A DNA stretch of 52,515 nucleotides from contig JAAXJB010000003.1 of assembly GCA_012270065.1 (NCBI GenBank), positions 10,398-62,912 of the forward strand, written 5' to 3'. Source of the DNA: Rubripirellula sp. Its GTDB lineage: Bacteria > Planctomycetota > Planctomycetia > Pirellulales > Pirellulaceae. Each line of letters opens with the position of its first letter. The stretch's first letter is position 1. Of this stretch, positions 43,545 through 52,515 are shown piece by piece. Under the pieces are notes generated by a model. It saw only the letters and a program-made list of their open reading frames with translations, did no database searches and was not told the DNA's origin. The translations under genes were made by a program, and so were the position numbers.

Positions 43545-46133
43545 TCAGTGATTGAACAGGAACTCTTTGGAGTTAATCAGGGACCACAGCAAATCTTCAA
43601 AGGCTTCACGTCGGTTCTCCTTTCCTGCAACGTAAGAAAGAGTCGCTTTCAATTCCCGATCATCCGGATGGCGACCGAAAGCAATCGAATACAACTCCTG
43701 TATCTTTTCCTCATCTGAGCGCGTTTCATCTGCCGCCAACCGCGCTGCACGACCCTGATCGCCGGCAAGTTTGTTCTGAATTTCTTCCGAATTCAGAAGA
43801 TGCAGGCTCTGGGACAGATTGGCTTCCTGTGACCTTTCACATTCACAAGCAGTCGTAGACTCGGGTCGCCCGAACACGGTCAGAAAATAGGATGCGAATC
43901 CTGTATCAGGCAGAGCAACCGCTCGAACTCCTGGTGGCATCCCTGCGAACTTTGTCGGACTCATCGTCAAACGATCAATGCTATCCAACAAGACTTCTGC
44001 CTGAAGGCGTTTTGGATAAAAACGCGAATAACTGCGTTTGTCACCAATGTTCTCTGGCATCGCATCACTATCTGACTGATAGCACCGCGACGTCGCGATC
44101 AGACGTATCAATGCTTTCAGGTCATACCCGGAATCAACAAATTCCTGCGCCATCGCGTCGAGCAACTCCGGATTGGACGGAGGATTGGTAACGCGCAGGT
44201 CATCTTCGGGTTCAACCAGGCCGCGTCCCATGAAATGCTTCCAGTACCGATTTGCCAACGCCTTGGCAAAGAAAGGATTGTCCGGGCTGGTCATCCAGTC
44301 AGCAAAGTGCGAACGAGGGTCATCGTGGGCGCCAATTGCGACCTCATCGGCATCGAGTCCAGCTGGCTGCAGAGCCTGTCCCGTCTTGGGGTGTCGTGCA
44401 GATGCTCCACCCAATCTGGCAAAAACGGCCGGCTCAAGTGGATCGCGACCATTCTTCTTCGATACGTTCGTAAAAAAAGCTGACAACTGGGCATAATCTG
44501 CCTGACTCCACTTTTCATACGGATGGTGATGGCACCGGGCACATTGAATTCGTTGACCGAGGAACAGTTGCGCAGCATCCTCAATTCGCTGGTTCGTATC
44601 CGTTACCTGCTGGTACCAGGCAACCGGCGGATGACTCGCCACGCTCCCTGACGCGGTGATGATTTCACGAACAAACTTGTCATACGGTTTATTCGCAACA
44701 ATGCTCTCCCGAATCCACTGGTGAAACGCCAGATTCGCAAAACGCAAAGCGCCGCCGGAGCGGCGGTTCCTCAAAATTGTATTCCACTTGCCTGCAAAAA
44801 AATCAGCATGGTCTTCACTCGCCAACAGACGATCGATTGCCTGCTCGCGTTTGTCCGGTGACTTATTCTCGTGAAAGCCTTCAATCTCTGTAACGGTCGG
44901 TGTTCGACCAGCAAGATCAAGGGTGATTCGCCTCAGGAACGTGGCATCATCACAAACTGGAGACAGACCTATTCCCAAGGACTGCAATTTTGCAAATACA
45001 TGGCGATCAACCACGTTTTCCGTGGTTTGCGGGAAAGCGTCCTGGGCAACCGTTGATTTCGACACCGGTATGTCGGCACGAAATACCGTGACATGTCCCT
45101 GATAGCGTGCCATGACAGCAACATCGCCGACCAGTTCCTTCAATTCCACCCGTCCATTCTCGTCGCAATCGGCCATCTCGGAGTCGTTGGATTCATAAAC
45201 CGCGCCACGGGTGACATCCTCTACTTTTCCATCTGAATAAGTCGCCAGAACAGCCAACTGCTGAGTGGAAGCGGCTGCCAGACGTCGATGTGAAGGCACG
45301 ACCTCAATGGAAACCACCTGCGGTTCGTCATCATTCCCGTATGGCATCCCTTGAGAAATCCACCTCGACAGAATGCGGTATTCATGACTATCGACGTTCA
45401 ATCGCTTTCCCCCACCGTGCGGAGAAGCATTGATTGACTTCTGCAACAGCAGACTCTGGTCCGGCGAAGCAGGTGAAAGGCGACGACCCCGGGATTCCCT
45501 TACCAGATGCTCATAATCTTCCCGAGGCTCAAAACCGAGCAGTGAAAGCTTGAAACCGTTTTGGCCAGCAAGCTTGCCGTGACAACCTCCACCATTACAA
45601 CCAAGCTTTGTGAAGATCGGCACAACTCGACCGGGGAAACTGATGGCTGCCTCATTACCGGTATCTTCAACGGTGACTTGAAAATCTGCGGTCAATCCAT
45701 CCCGATTCACCGCGGTGACGACTGCCTCACCGTCACGAAGCGGAATGACCATACCATCGGCAATGCGAATGACATCTGGCTGGTCAACACGGTACTCCAC
45801 CTGATGAGTCACGTCTTTCTGCAGTTGACCTGGTTGGTGATGCGATACGATCAACTGCAGCCTTGCGTCGGATCCCGAAAGTTTAAATGCAGTTCCAGAT
45901 GGCAGAGCATTATCGAACTGCAAGGATGGCGGGTTCGTGCCTTGGGGGACAACGTCTCCGGCCTCGGCCGCCCGCGTTGAGACCGGTCCTGAAATCACGC
46001 ACACCAGAACGACCAGCCACTGGGTTGCTCGATGCAACCTGCGATCACATCGCGAACCCGAGCTCTCCAAGATATCCATCAGACCTCTCCGGAAGATCTT
46101 CATTGTCTGCGAAGCTTGTTTATCAATCGACAC
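43545..46133 (-). CDS. DUF1549/DUF1553 protein with Ig-like and haem-like N-terminal domains
   Basis: The 862-residue protein has a signal segment (about 35-55) and a Big2-like immunoglobulin domain (about 90-157, with DQPDVIRIADG and GEAVVTAVN). A CNGGGCHG motif in the form typical of this family (C-x4-C-H) follows at about residue 178. DUF1549 begins near 370 (RRITLDLAGRTPTVTEIE, an internal CARCHHHPYEKW). DUF1553 runs to the C-terminus (SPDNPFFAKALANRYWKHFMGRGLVEP). It resembles the plus-strand PSD1 protein in the second half but not in the N-terminus. The GTG start overlaps the preceding DUF1501 stop by one base (TAGTG); an ATG ten codons in is the alternative. Confidence 0.9.
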   Translation of the reverse strand: MSIDKQASQTMKIFRRGLMDILESSGSRCDRRLHRATQWLVVLVCVISGPVSTRAAEAGDVVPQGTNPPSLQFDNALPSGTAFKLSGSDARLQLIVSHHQPGQLQKDVTHQVEYRVDQPDVIRIADGMVIPLRDGEAVVTAVNRDGLTADFQVTVEDTGNEAAISFPGRVVPIFTKLGCNGGGCHGKLAGQNGFKLSLLGFEPREDYEHLVRESRGRRLSPASPDQSLLLQKSINASPHGGGKRLNVDSHEYRILSRWISQGMPYGNDDEPQVVSIEVVPSHRRLAAASTQQLAVLATYSDGKVEDVTRGAVYESNDSEMADCDENGRVELKELVGDVAVMARYQGHVTVFRADIPVSKSTVAQDAFPQTTENVVDRHVFAKLQSLGIGLSPVCDDATFLRRITLDLAGRTPTVTEIEGFHENKSPDKREQAIDRLLASEDHADFFAGKWNTILRNRRSGGALRFANLAFHQWIRESIVANKPYDKFVREIITASGSVASHPPVAWYQQVTDTNQRIEDAAQLFLGQRIQCARCHHHPYEKWSQADYAQLSAFFTNVSKKNGRDPLEPAVFARLGGASARHPKTGQALQPAGLDADEVAIGAHDDPRSHFADWMTSPDNPFFAKALANRYWKHFMGRGLVEPEDDLRVTNPPSNPELLDAMAQEFVDSGYDLKALIRLIATSRCYQSDSDAMPENIGDKRSYSRFYPKRLQAEVLLDSIDRLTMSPTKFAGMPPGVRAVALPDTGFASYFLTVFGRPESTTACECERSQEANLSQSLHLLNSEEIQNKLAGDQGRAARLAADETRSDEEKIQELYSIAFGRHPDDRELKATLSYVAGKENRREAFEDLLWSLINSKEFLFNH

Positions 46134-47476
46134 TAGATCAACTCACGTACTGGTTCGTGATCAACAAGATACTGTGGGCGTCCCGTGGGGTCAGGAATCG
46201 TTACAGTTGCCGTATCAATGCCCAGATTATGGTACAGAGTGGCCATTACCTCCTGAATGTGCACTGGCCGTTCAGCGGCCTCTTCACCCAGACGATTTGT
46301 TGAACCAATCGCCTGACCTGTACGCATGCCACCACCAGCAAGATACGCACAGCTGACCTTGTTCCAATGATCACGACCTGCCTTATCATTGATTTTGGGA
46401 GTACGACCGAACTCACCCCATGCCACAATGGTCACGTCATCCAACATGCCACGCTGTTCAAGATCATCAATCAAGGCGCTCAAGCATTGATCCAATTTTC
46501 CTCCGTGATCACGTACAAGATCAAAGTTGGCACCGTGACTATCCCAGCGTCCATAACTGAGGCTTACCACCCTGACACCTGCCTCGATTAACCGCCGAGC
46601 GATCAGCAGCTGCTCATTGCACGTCGGTGCTCCATCGTACTGATATTGATAGGGTTTTCCGTCGCCGTAACGTTCGACGATTTTGGGATCTTCTTTGCTC
46701 AGGTCCAGAGCATCAAGCAGCTTGCTGCTTGTCAGAACGTCGAGGGCCCGCTGACCGAACACATCCATGCCAGCCATTGCACCGGTGATATCGATGTCTC
46801 GACGCATCGAATCAAGGCTTGTCAACAGACTGCGTCGATCTTTGAGACGTTCCATCGTGATGCCGTTGAGGGTCATGTTCTTCATGCCGGGCCCGTCCGG
46901 TTTGAATGGGGTGTAGGCGGCACCCAAAAATCCCGGGTTCCCTGCATCCGACCAGGGCAGATGTTTGGTAGGTTTCGCCAATCCAATGTTTGGCGGTACC
47001 GAAGCATCCACGGGGCCGAACAGCTTTGACACGGCAGACCCGATCGCTGGCCGACCACCAATGCTTTTCAAATCATTCTGATGCCATCCCGTAAGACACT
47101 GATGAGCATCATGGCCTCCAGCGCAGCCGACGACACTGCGAATGACCGCGGCCTTGTCCATCCGTGCGGCCAACTCCGGAAAGACTTCACAGATTTCGAT
47201 GCCCGGCACATTCGTCTTGATTGGCTTGAATTCTCCTCGGACCTCTGACGGTGCCTCTGTCTTGATCTCCCACATGTCCTGATGTGGTGGACCGCCTCCG
47301 AGAAAAATATTGATCACCGCTTTGTGCGACTGCCGCTTGCCAGATGCGGCCTCTGCTCGCATCAAATCGGCAAGAGTGAAGCCACCGGCACCAAAAGAAA
47401 GACCACCGATTTTAAGGAAGCCGCGACGGGATACGCCATCACAGCAACGGCTCTTCTGGCCAAGAATCGACAACAT
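46133..47476 (-). CDS. DUF1501 protein with Tat signal (second copy)
   Basis: The 447-residue protein has a Tat signal (SRRGFLKIGGLSFGAGG at about 16-32) and a DUF1501 domain with FLGGGPPHQDMWEIK, RSVVGCAGGHDAHQCLTG, SLSYGRWDSHGANF and VAWGEFGRTPKIN, followed by GRDHWNKVSCAYLAGGG. It is diverged from the plus-strand DUF1501 protein but has the same motif order. It opens the four-gene module DUF1501, DUF1549/1553, PPC, cytochrome/WD40. Its stop overlaps the next start by one base, so translation is probably coupled. Function is unknown; export in folded form is inferred from the twin Arg. Confidence 0.92.
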   Translation of the reverse strand: MLSILGQKSRCCDGVSRRGFLKIGGLSFGAGGFTLADLMRAEAASGKRQSHKAVINIFLGGGPPHQDMWEIKTEAPSEVRGEFKPIKTNVPGIEICEVFPELAARMDKAAVIRSVVGCAGGHDAHQCLTGWHQNDLKSIGGRPAIGSAVSKLFGPVDASVPPNIGLAKPTKHLPWSDAGNPGFLGAAYTPFKPDGPGMKNMTLNGITMERLKDRRSLLTSLDSMRRDIDITGAMAGMDVFGQRALDVLTSSKLLDALDLSKEDPKIVERYGDGKPYQYQYDGAPTCNEQLLIARRLIEAGVRVVSLSYGRWDSHGANFDLVRDHGGKLDQCLSALIDDLEQRGMLDDVTIVAWGEFGRTPKINDKAGRDHWNKVSCAYLAGGGMRTGQAIGSTNRLGEEAAERPVHIQEVMATLYHNLGIDTATVTIPDPTGRPQYLVDHEPVRELI

Positions 47477-47734
47477 GAGCAGGGTCGCCTACGTTGGAGT
47501 TCGAATGGGTGAGAGCAAGTCAAATGACCGCATAGGGTGGGCGAATCCACCGCACCAATCGTCCCTGTGCGGCGTTTTCGTTCGTAAAAGTATAGCCAAA
47601 AGGGGCAGTATCTGGCAAGCTTTTGGCTCATGGGCCAATACGCTTGCTATCTGCATCTTCGGCGTGATTGCCATGCTTTCCCGCACATTTGAGCACAATG
47701 ACGTGTTTTTCAATGAAAACAGGATTCATTCGGC

Positions 47735-48760
47735 ATGAAAACACCGTCAAACTCCCTTGAACTCGACGAGAGGATCACTCGCCCAACCGATCAGGTGCGG
47801 GACGCGGTGCAACGCTTTGCCGGCCCAATTACTGTGTTGGGTGCGGGTGGAAAAATGGGATTCCATCTGTGCCGGATGCTCCAACGCGCACTCACTGACT
47901 TGAATCGAGACAACGATTTGCTCGCTGTTTCCCGATTCTCGTCCGCTGCGTCCTTGAACCAATTCAAGGACGCAGGAATCGCAACCCGCGTGGCAGACCT
48001 GTGCGATCCGGTACAAGTCACGTCACTTCCGGTGACTCCCTGGGTTTTCTTCCTCGCTGGCGTCAAATTTGGCACAGCCAATCAGCCAGAACTGCTGACG
48101 CAGATGAATGGTGCGATGCCTCGTCTGGTAGCACAGCACTATGCAGATTCAACCATCACTGCGATGTCAACAGGATGTGTCTATTCATTTGTTGACCACA
48201 CCTGCGGTGGTTCAACCGAAACCGACCGCACCGCGCCTCCAGGTGCTTACGCGCAATCCTGCCTGGATCGCGAGACAGCTTTCACTGATATCTCGTCAAG
48301 CCATGGCACAAGATGCTGCCTGATTCGGCTCAACTATTCCATTGATTTGCGTTACGGAGTGCTGTTGGACATCGCTCAGCAGGTAATGCATGACGTCCCT
48401 GTGAACATCGAGACCGGATACGTGAATGTAATCTGGCAAGGCGACGCAATTCAACAGATCATCCAGTCAGCCACCCATGCGGGCACGCCACCACATATCC
48501 TTAACATTACGGGTTCAGAAACACTGAGCGTGCGGGAGATAGCTTTGGAGTTCGGCCGGCGCCTTGGCCGCTCCCCCAGATTTTCGGGAACAGAATCGGC
48601 CACCTGCTGGCTGAGCAACAACCAAAAAGCCTGCAAACTGTTTGGCCCTCCCAGCACCAGCGTTGAACAAATGCTGGACTGGGTTTCCGCATGGCTGAAC
48701 GCGGGCGGACAAACATTGAACAAACCCACCCATTTCCAGATTCGTGATGGCAACTATTGA
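47735..48760 (+). CDS. NAD-dependent epimerase/dehydratase-like (extended SDR) protein
   Basis: The 341-residue protein has an N-terminal Rossmann motif, TVLGAGGKMG (about residues 34-43), and an extended-SDR layout. STGCVYSF supplies the Ser region, and the catalytic Tyr falls in PPGAYAQSCLDRE. The usual Y-x3-K is here Y-A-Q-S-C, so the Lys that activates the Tyr is replaced by Cys. The fold should still bind NAD(P), but the normal SDR hydride-transfer chemistry is doubtful. The DapA-like gene follows after 3 bp, so the two form a likely operon. The ATG has an AGGA site about 10 nt upstream. Confidence 0.85.
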   Translation: MKTPSNSLELDERITRPTDQVRDAVQRFAGPITVLGAGGKMGFHLCRMLQRALTDLNRDNDLLAVSRFSSAASLNQFKDAGIATRVADLCDPVQVTSLPVTPWVFFLAGVKFGTANQPELLTQMNGAMPRLVAQHYADSTITAMSTGCVYSFVDHTCGGSTETDRTAPPGAYAQSCLDRETAFTDISSSHGTRCCLIRLNYSIDLRYGVLLDIAQQVMHDVPVNIETGYVNVIWQGDAIQQIIQSATHAGTPPHILNITGSETLSVREIALEFGRRLGRSPRFSGTESATCWLSNNQKACKLFGPPSTSVEQMLDWVSAWLNAGGQTLNKPTHFQIRDGNY

Positions 48761-48763
48761 TCG

Positions 48764-49825
48764 ATGAATGATTCATGGCGAACACTACTCCACGAGGGAA
48801 CAGTCATTCCAGCCAGCCCACTTGCGTTGACGAGTCAACGCAAGTGGGCTGAACGATACCAGCGTGCCCTGACAAAATATTACTATGAATCAGGCGCTGG
48901 TGGCATTGCCTTGGGAGTCCACACGACCCAGTTTGCGATTCGTGACCACGGTCTTTACGAGACAGTTCTGTCATGTGCTGCAGATTGCATCGATCACTGT
49001 CAAACGAAAAATCCGCGCACGTTCATCAAGGTCGCAGGCATTTGTGGAGACACAGAACAGGCAACCACCGAGGCGGAATTGGCCAAGTCGCTTGGTTTTC
49101 ATGCTGGTTTGCTGACGACCAATGCAATCCGCGAGAGATCGGAAAAGGAAATCATTGAACACTGCCGAGTCATTGCTGAAGTCATCCCCGTCTTCGGTTT
49201 TTACCTCCATCCTGCCGCGGGTGGTCGAATCTACTCGCATCAGTTCTGGCGGGAATTCTGTGAAATTCCGAATGTTGTTGCAATCAAAATCGCTGCCTTC
49301 AACCGCTATCAGACACTGGATGTTGTAAGAGCAGTCATTGCGTCGGGACGTGACGAAATCGCGTTATATACCGGCAACGATGACAACATCATTAACGATC
49401 TGCTGACACCATTTCATTTTGACAACAAAACACGATGGATCGCTGGCGGATTACTGGGGCAATGGGCCGTTTGGACTCAACAAGCTGTGAAAATGCTCGA
49501 GAAAATCAAAGCGGTCCGAAAACAGGGGAGCGTTCCAACTGAATGGCTGACCGCCAACGCGTCATTGACCGATGCGAACGCTGCCATTTTCGATGCCGCC
49601 AATGGTTTTGCAGGCTGCATTCCGGGAGTCAATGAAATGCTCAGACGCCAGGGTCTCCTGCCTTCCAACGTGTGCCTCGACCCTGACGAAATTCTCTCAC
49701 CAAATCAGGCTTCAGAACTCAATCGAATCACGAAAGACCAGCCAACTGATGATGACTTCATCAAGCAGAATCTGGCTCGCTGGCTGAATGAAAACCAGTC
49801 GAACAGGAAGCATCAAAAAACTTGA
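48764..49825 (+). CDS. Dihydrodipicolinate synthase (DapA)-family aldolase
   Basis: The 353-residue protein has the class I aldolase barrel of the DapA/NanA/KDG family. GIALGVHTTQFAIRD takes the place of the GTTGE substrate loop. A Tyr in VFGFYLHPAAGG fits the catalytic Tyr. A Lys in NVVAIKIAAFNRYQT fits the Schiff-base Lys. Members cleave or form C-C bonds next to pyruvate or related oxo-acids. The unusual GVHTTQ loop shows it is not a lysine-pathway DapA, and its substrate is unknown. It is 3 bp after the SDR-like gene, suggesting they act on the same compound. It converges with the PHP gene. Confidence 0.88.
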   Translation: MNDSWRTLLHEGTVIPASPLALTSQRKWAERYQRALTKYYYESGAGGIALGVHTTQFAIRDHGLYETVLSCAADCIDHCQTKNPRTFIKVAGICGDTEQATTEAELAKSLGFHAGLLTTNAIRERSEKEIIEHCRVIAEVIPVFGFYLHPAAGGRIYSHQFWREFCEIPNVVAIKIAAFNRYQTLDVVRAVIASGRDEIALYTGNDDNIINDLLTPFHFDNKTRWIAGGLLGQWAVWTQQAVKMLEKIKAVRKQGSVPTEWLTANASLTDANAAIFDAANGFAGCIPGVNEMLRRQGLLPSNVCLDPDEILSPNQASELNRITKDQPTDDDFIKQNLARWLNENQSNRKHQKT

Positions 49826-49841
49826 TGAACCACAACATCAA
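49815..49841 (-). terminator. Rho-independent terminator for the PHP gene, inside the aldolase gene end
   Basis: On the minus strand TTGATG (49841-49836), an 8-nt loop and CATCAA (49827-49822) are followed after one base by six T (49820-49815). It lies 43-69 bp beyond the PHP gene stop and overlaps the last codons of the plus-strand aldolase gene. The stem is only 6 bp, so strength is modest. Confidence 0.4.
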
Positions 49842-49883
49842 AACCAACTGCGGTCCCGATCAAAATGGCAACGATACGCCACG

Positions 49884-52367
49884 TCATTGCTGGCTACTCT
49901 CAGTCACAACGAAAACAGGGTTACTGACGACCACAGGGGGACGTCGCCCATACTGCTTTCCCATGACCCTCCCCAGTTCCATGCGTTCACCGATTGCTGC
50001 AACGATCACAAACGCCCGGTCGGGCAAAGACACTTTCAAACGCTGGTCAAACTTGACCACTCCTTTGCCGAACATATCGGGGTGTTTTCTTCTCGTTCGT
50101 GACAGTTGCGGTTGCATTTCTCCATTCACAAACACTTCCACCCGGTTCACGTCCATCCAGTTCGCACACTGAATCTTGATGGCTATTTCAGCACCCTCAC
50201 CACGAATTGTCACACTGTCGCCAATTTCAGCAGGCCTGTCCAAGGTTGGATGCAACAACTCCACGGTCATGAACGGGCCTGTGGACATGATCACCTGCCC
50301 TCTTTCCAACCGATCAACCATTTCGGATGTCTCAATTTTTGCAGGATCATCGGTACTGCAACGGATCCAGTTGCGCAACCAACCACTGCCATTCCAGTTG
50401 TAATGAGCATCCGTATTGACAACACCCGGTATCCGGCGGCCTGACTTCAATAATTCCATCCAGGGAAACATCCTTTGACTTCCCGGTTGTTTCATTTCTG
50501 CCCTCTCTTGAGCGGTCATGAATATGTCTTCCGGTGGATGAACCTCCATCACATCCATGAAATCCAGCATCTCAGCAAAGCCGCCATCTGGCTCTCCATC
50601 AAGGTCCCGGTCGCTGACGATTTGCCGGATATCGGGATGATTCGTCTGCACCAGCTTGTCTGAATTATCATCCCACATCGCAAGTCTTGCGATCTGCGTA
50701 ACGGGGTTGCTGCTGATAGCAGGTCCACCACCATCCTGACTGTAAGGTTTCCATTTCAATGGAAATGCATTCTGGTGATTGATTGGGAGAGGCGATCCAG
50801 TCAGTTCCATACCGGTGCAGGTCGCCATGAATCTTTCCGCTCCCAGCTTTTTCAATTGGTCATCATACGATTCGATGCGTTGGTGCTCCGTACAGGGCCC
50901 AAAGTCAATTTGCTCGCAAACCAGATTCTCCACACGACCAAGCTGGTCTGACGTGTTATCACCGGAAGGACTGCTGTGACTATGTAATTCAGCACTCACC
51001 CAACCCGTTGTATCAACGACACGTTTCAGAACAGCTTTGATTTCATGGTGTTGCCCCTCTGCAATCTGAAAGCGTTCAAATACCGCGTCATACTCCGGCC
51101 CTCGACTCAACAGAAAATCATAGGTGCCTGGTGGGATCGAGCGGGTAAATCGTCCGTCCGCAGAATAAACACAGTTTCCAACCGCACCACTTTGGCTATC
51201 GATGCCAAAGATGGGATCGCGGGTCGCTGCACTCCCTGAAGATGCCGCTCCATAAAAACTTGCCTTACACGGAACCGGTTTTCCATCCTCCGAGACTGCG
51301 GTCACGCTGACCGTTGTTGCCGGCCCGAGTTGCAATCTGAATGACTTTGAGTCCGCGTCCACCTGGATATCAGTTTCAACGGGCTGATGCCCAATTGCTT
51401 CGGCTTTCACCCGGTACTTTCCCGGTGGCAAATGCACGAACGAGCTACCTGTATCAGCCGAACGCCACTTGCAAGGCAAATCAAGGGGCCCCACATTTCC
51501 GGCGAGAATACTCAACTTTATCCGAGGGTGCTCGCCGACGGCTCCATCGACGAGAAACTCCTGCTTGGCTGCTCCCGTGGTCAATCCCCACAGATCAAGC
51601 CGTGAACTTGCTGCATAAACACGTGTTTGCCACTGCACGGTGCCGCTAGCAGAAACTGCCGCATCATCCGGATAATTCAATTGCCGGTTGCTGCCGCTGA
51701 CAGCCCATTGCGGTGTCTGCTTAGCACCTACTGCTTGAAATCCATACGTTTGGAGAAAGTGTTCATCTTCGCAATAGGCGGTGGTTGTTTTTGCCAGCAC
51801 TCCGGCAACGAAGGTCCGGTCGGCTCGAATCCTGTCTGCGGCTGTGACCCTGCTGACATCTTCGCCCTCAACGCGTTTGATCACGGTCAAGAATGGATCG
51901 CCGTCGCGGAGCTGATACTCCACCATCGCTACCGTCCCATTTCGGGCGGTCGCACCAGTCGAACGACAACGCCAAAAAACACCACCTCCCTCCAAGGTTC
52001 CAGTTTCGACCAGTCCTGCATCATGAAATTGGTACCGCCCACCTAGCGGATAGTAACAACTCAACTGATCGGACTGAGCATCCAGACGCGTCAAGTCGAT
52101 GATACAGGCCCCCACACTTCGAACCGTCATGTTGGCGTGTCGCCTGGAATCGGGGCGTGCGATCACGGCAACAACCTCGTCGTTGCGCAAGACGTAATCA
52201 CCGTCAATCCAATCAACCTCTTTTCCCAGCAGCGGATATCGATTGGATTCATCAATCTGCTCTACACTTGCTCCGATGACGGGCACCATCGGCATCAAGA
52301 AAAGCAGCAAGGAGAAAGCAGTGGCAGATTGCCGTGGAACAAAACACTCACGTTCAGGAACCATCAT
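49884..52367 (-). CDS. CehA/McbA-type PHP-domain metallohydrolase, secreted
   Basis: The 827-residue protein has a signal segment (about residues 12-33), a long N-terminal beta-rich part with a carboxypeptidase-regulatory-like repeat (PPGKYRVKAEAIG at ~ 320), and a PHP domain. The metal-binding motifs are ELHSHSSPS (H462, H464), CTEHQRIESY and NTDAHYNWNG. The last ~80 residues are an all-beta domain. CehA/McbA relatives include carbaryl hydrolases, but planctomycete members are generally uncharacterised; phosphoesterase or amidohydrolase activity is a guess. Two ATG codons in tandem are possible starts. An in-frame small ORF ends at the TGA immediately before them. Confidence 0.87.
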   Translation of the reverse strand: MMVPERECFVPRQSATAFSLLLFLMPMVPVIGASVEQIDESNRYPLLGKEVDWIDGDYVLRNDEVVAVIARPDSRRHANMTVRSVGACIIDLTRLDAQSDQLSCYYPLGGRYQFHDAGLVETGTLEGGGVFWRCRSTGATARNGTVAMVEYQLRDGDPFLTVIKRVEGEDVSRVTAADRIRADRTFVAGVLAKTTTAYCEDEHFLQTYGFQAVGAKQTPQWAVSGSNRQLNYPDDAAVSASGTVQWQTRVYAASSRLDLWGLTTGAAKQEFLVDGAVGEHPRIKLSILAGNVGPLDLPCKWRSADTGSSFVHLPPGKYRVKAEAIGHQPVETDIQVDADSKSFRLQLGPATTVSVTAVSEDGKPVPCKASFYGAASSGSAATRDPIFGIDSQSGAVGNCVYSADGRFTRSIPPGTYDFLLSRGPEYDAVFERFQIAEGQHHEIKAVLKRVVDTTGWVSAELHSHSSPSGDNTSDQLGRVENLVCEQIDFGPCTEHQRIESYDDQLKKLGAERFMATCTGMELTGSPLPINHQNAFPLKWKPYSQDGGGPAISSNPVTQIARLAMWDDNSDKLVQTNHPDIRQIVSDRDLDGEPDGGFAEMLDFMDVMEVHPPEDIFMTAQERAEMKQPGSQRMFPWMELLKSGRRIPGVVNTDAHYNWNGSGWLRNWIRCSTDDPAKIETSEMVDRLERGQVIMSTGPFMTVELLHPTLDRPAEIGDSVTIRGEGAEIAIKIQCANWMDVNRVEVFVNGEMQPQLSRTRRKHPDMFGKGVVKFDQRLKVSLPDRAFVIVAAIGERMELGRVMGKQYGRRPPVVVSNPVFVVTESSQQ

Positions 52368-52457
52368 TCACCAGAACCAAAAAGGGTAAATTCCAAACTT
52401 GATCAGCATGGGGATGCAGACGGCCAAGAGCCAAGGCCACCGGACTCTTGTACTCAC
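52368..52457 (-). CDS. Candidate 29-residue single-pass membrane peptide
   Basis: A GTG-start frame of 29 codons ends in TGA directly before the PHP gene ATG, in the same reading frame. The product has a basic start (two Arg), then a hydrophobic stretch rich in Leu, Ile, Trp and Phe, ending in PFWFW. An AAGGA site lies 8 nt before the GTG, better than most sites in this window. It may be a leader peptide, a small membrane protein, or chance. Confidence 0.3.
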   Translation of the reverse strand: MSTRVRWPWLLAVCIPMLIKFGIYPFWFW

Positions 52458-52515
52458 AATCTGATTCCTTGCCGGAATGGGTTATCAAATCACTGGGCAC
52501 GGCCGAATCACTGGG
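52458..52515. other. Window end
   Basis: The last 58 bases precede the small candidate ORF. They contain a direct repeat (about 10 bp around ATCACTGGG) at 52489-52498 and 52507-52515. No gene can be called. Confidence 0.3.

Overview
The window is chromosomal DNA of a planctomycete, most likely of the Pirellulales/Planctomycetales type. The evidence is the gene content: two PSD1/DUF1549-DUF1553 plus DUF1501 modules, a BBP7-type outer-membrane barrel protein, a sulfatase beside a DUF1080 protein, a PPC-domain protein, a cytochrome/WD40 protein, and a primary sigma factor with a long spacer between regions 1.2 and 2. I see no tRNA, rRNA, CRISPR array, insertion sequence or phage gene.

Layout. 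0-8.2 kb: a membrane-anchored von Willebrand A protein (-), a PPP-type phosphatase, a BBP7 barrel protein and a hotdog thioesterase (+), a SpoU/TrmH methyltransferase (+), and the primary sigma factor (-). 8.7-16 kb: glnE (+) with a degenerate N-terminal deadenylylase site, a sulfatase (+) with a non-canonical formylglycine motif, a DUF1080 protein (-), a small membrane protein preceded by a 15-bp tandem repeat (-), and a PIN/TRAM membrane protein (-).

16.4-31.2 kb is the centrepiece, an 11-gene minus-strand respiratory operon read in the order actA-actB-actC-actDE-actF-(102-aa membrane protein)-sco-ctaC-ctaD-ctaE-ctaF. It encodes Alternative Complex III, which oxidises quinol, and a caa3-type, A2-subfamily haem-copper oxidase, with a SCO copper chaperone between them. 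The two complexes probably form one electron-transfer chain or supercomplex. Unusual points are an ActD-ActE fusion, a large insertion in subunit III, His-rich tails on three subunits, inverted repeats in most intercistronic gaps, and a pair of dyad operators upstream of a predicted promoter.

31.6-33.7 kb: folK with a long unexplained C-terminal extension (-) and, divergently, a CPBP intramembrane protease (+). 34-47.5 kb: two convergent planctomycete 'cytochrome/DUF1501' modules, one on + (2 genes) and one on - (4 genes with overlapping junctions). 47.7-52.4 kb: an SDR-like protein lacking the usual catalytic Lys paired with a DapA-family aldolase (+), then a CehA/McbA-type PHP metallohydrolase (-), possibly preceded by a tiny membrane ORF.

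All functional calls come from reading motifs by eye. No database search, alignment or structure prediction was run. Start codons are uncertain for several genes, as noted in the entries.
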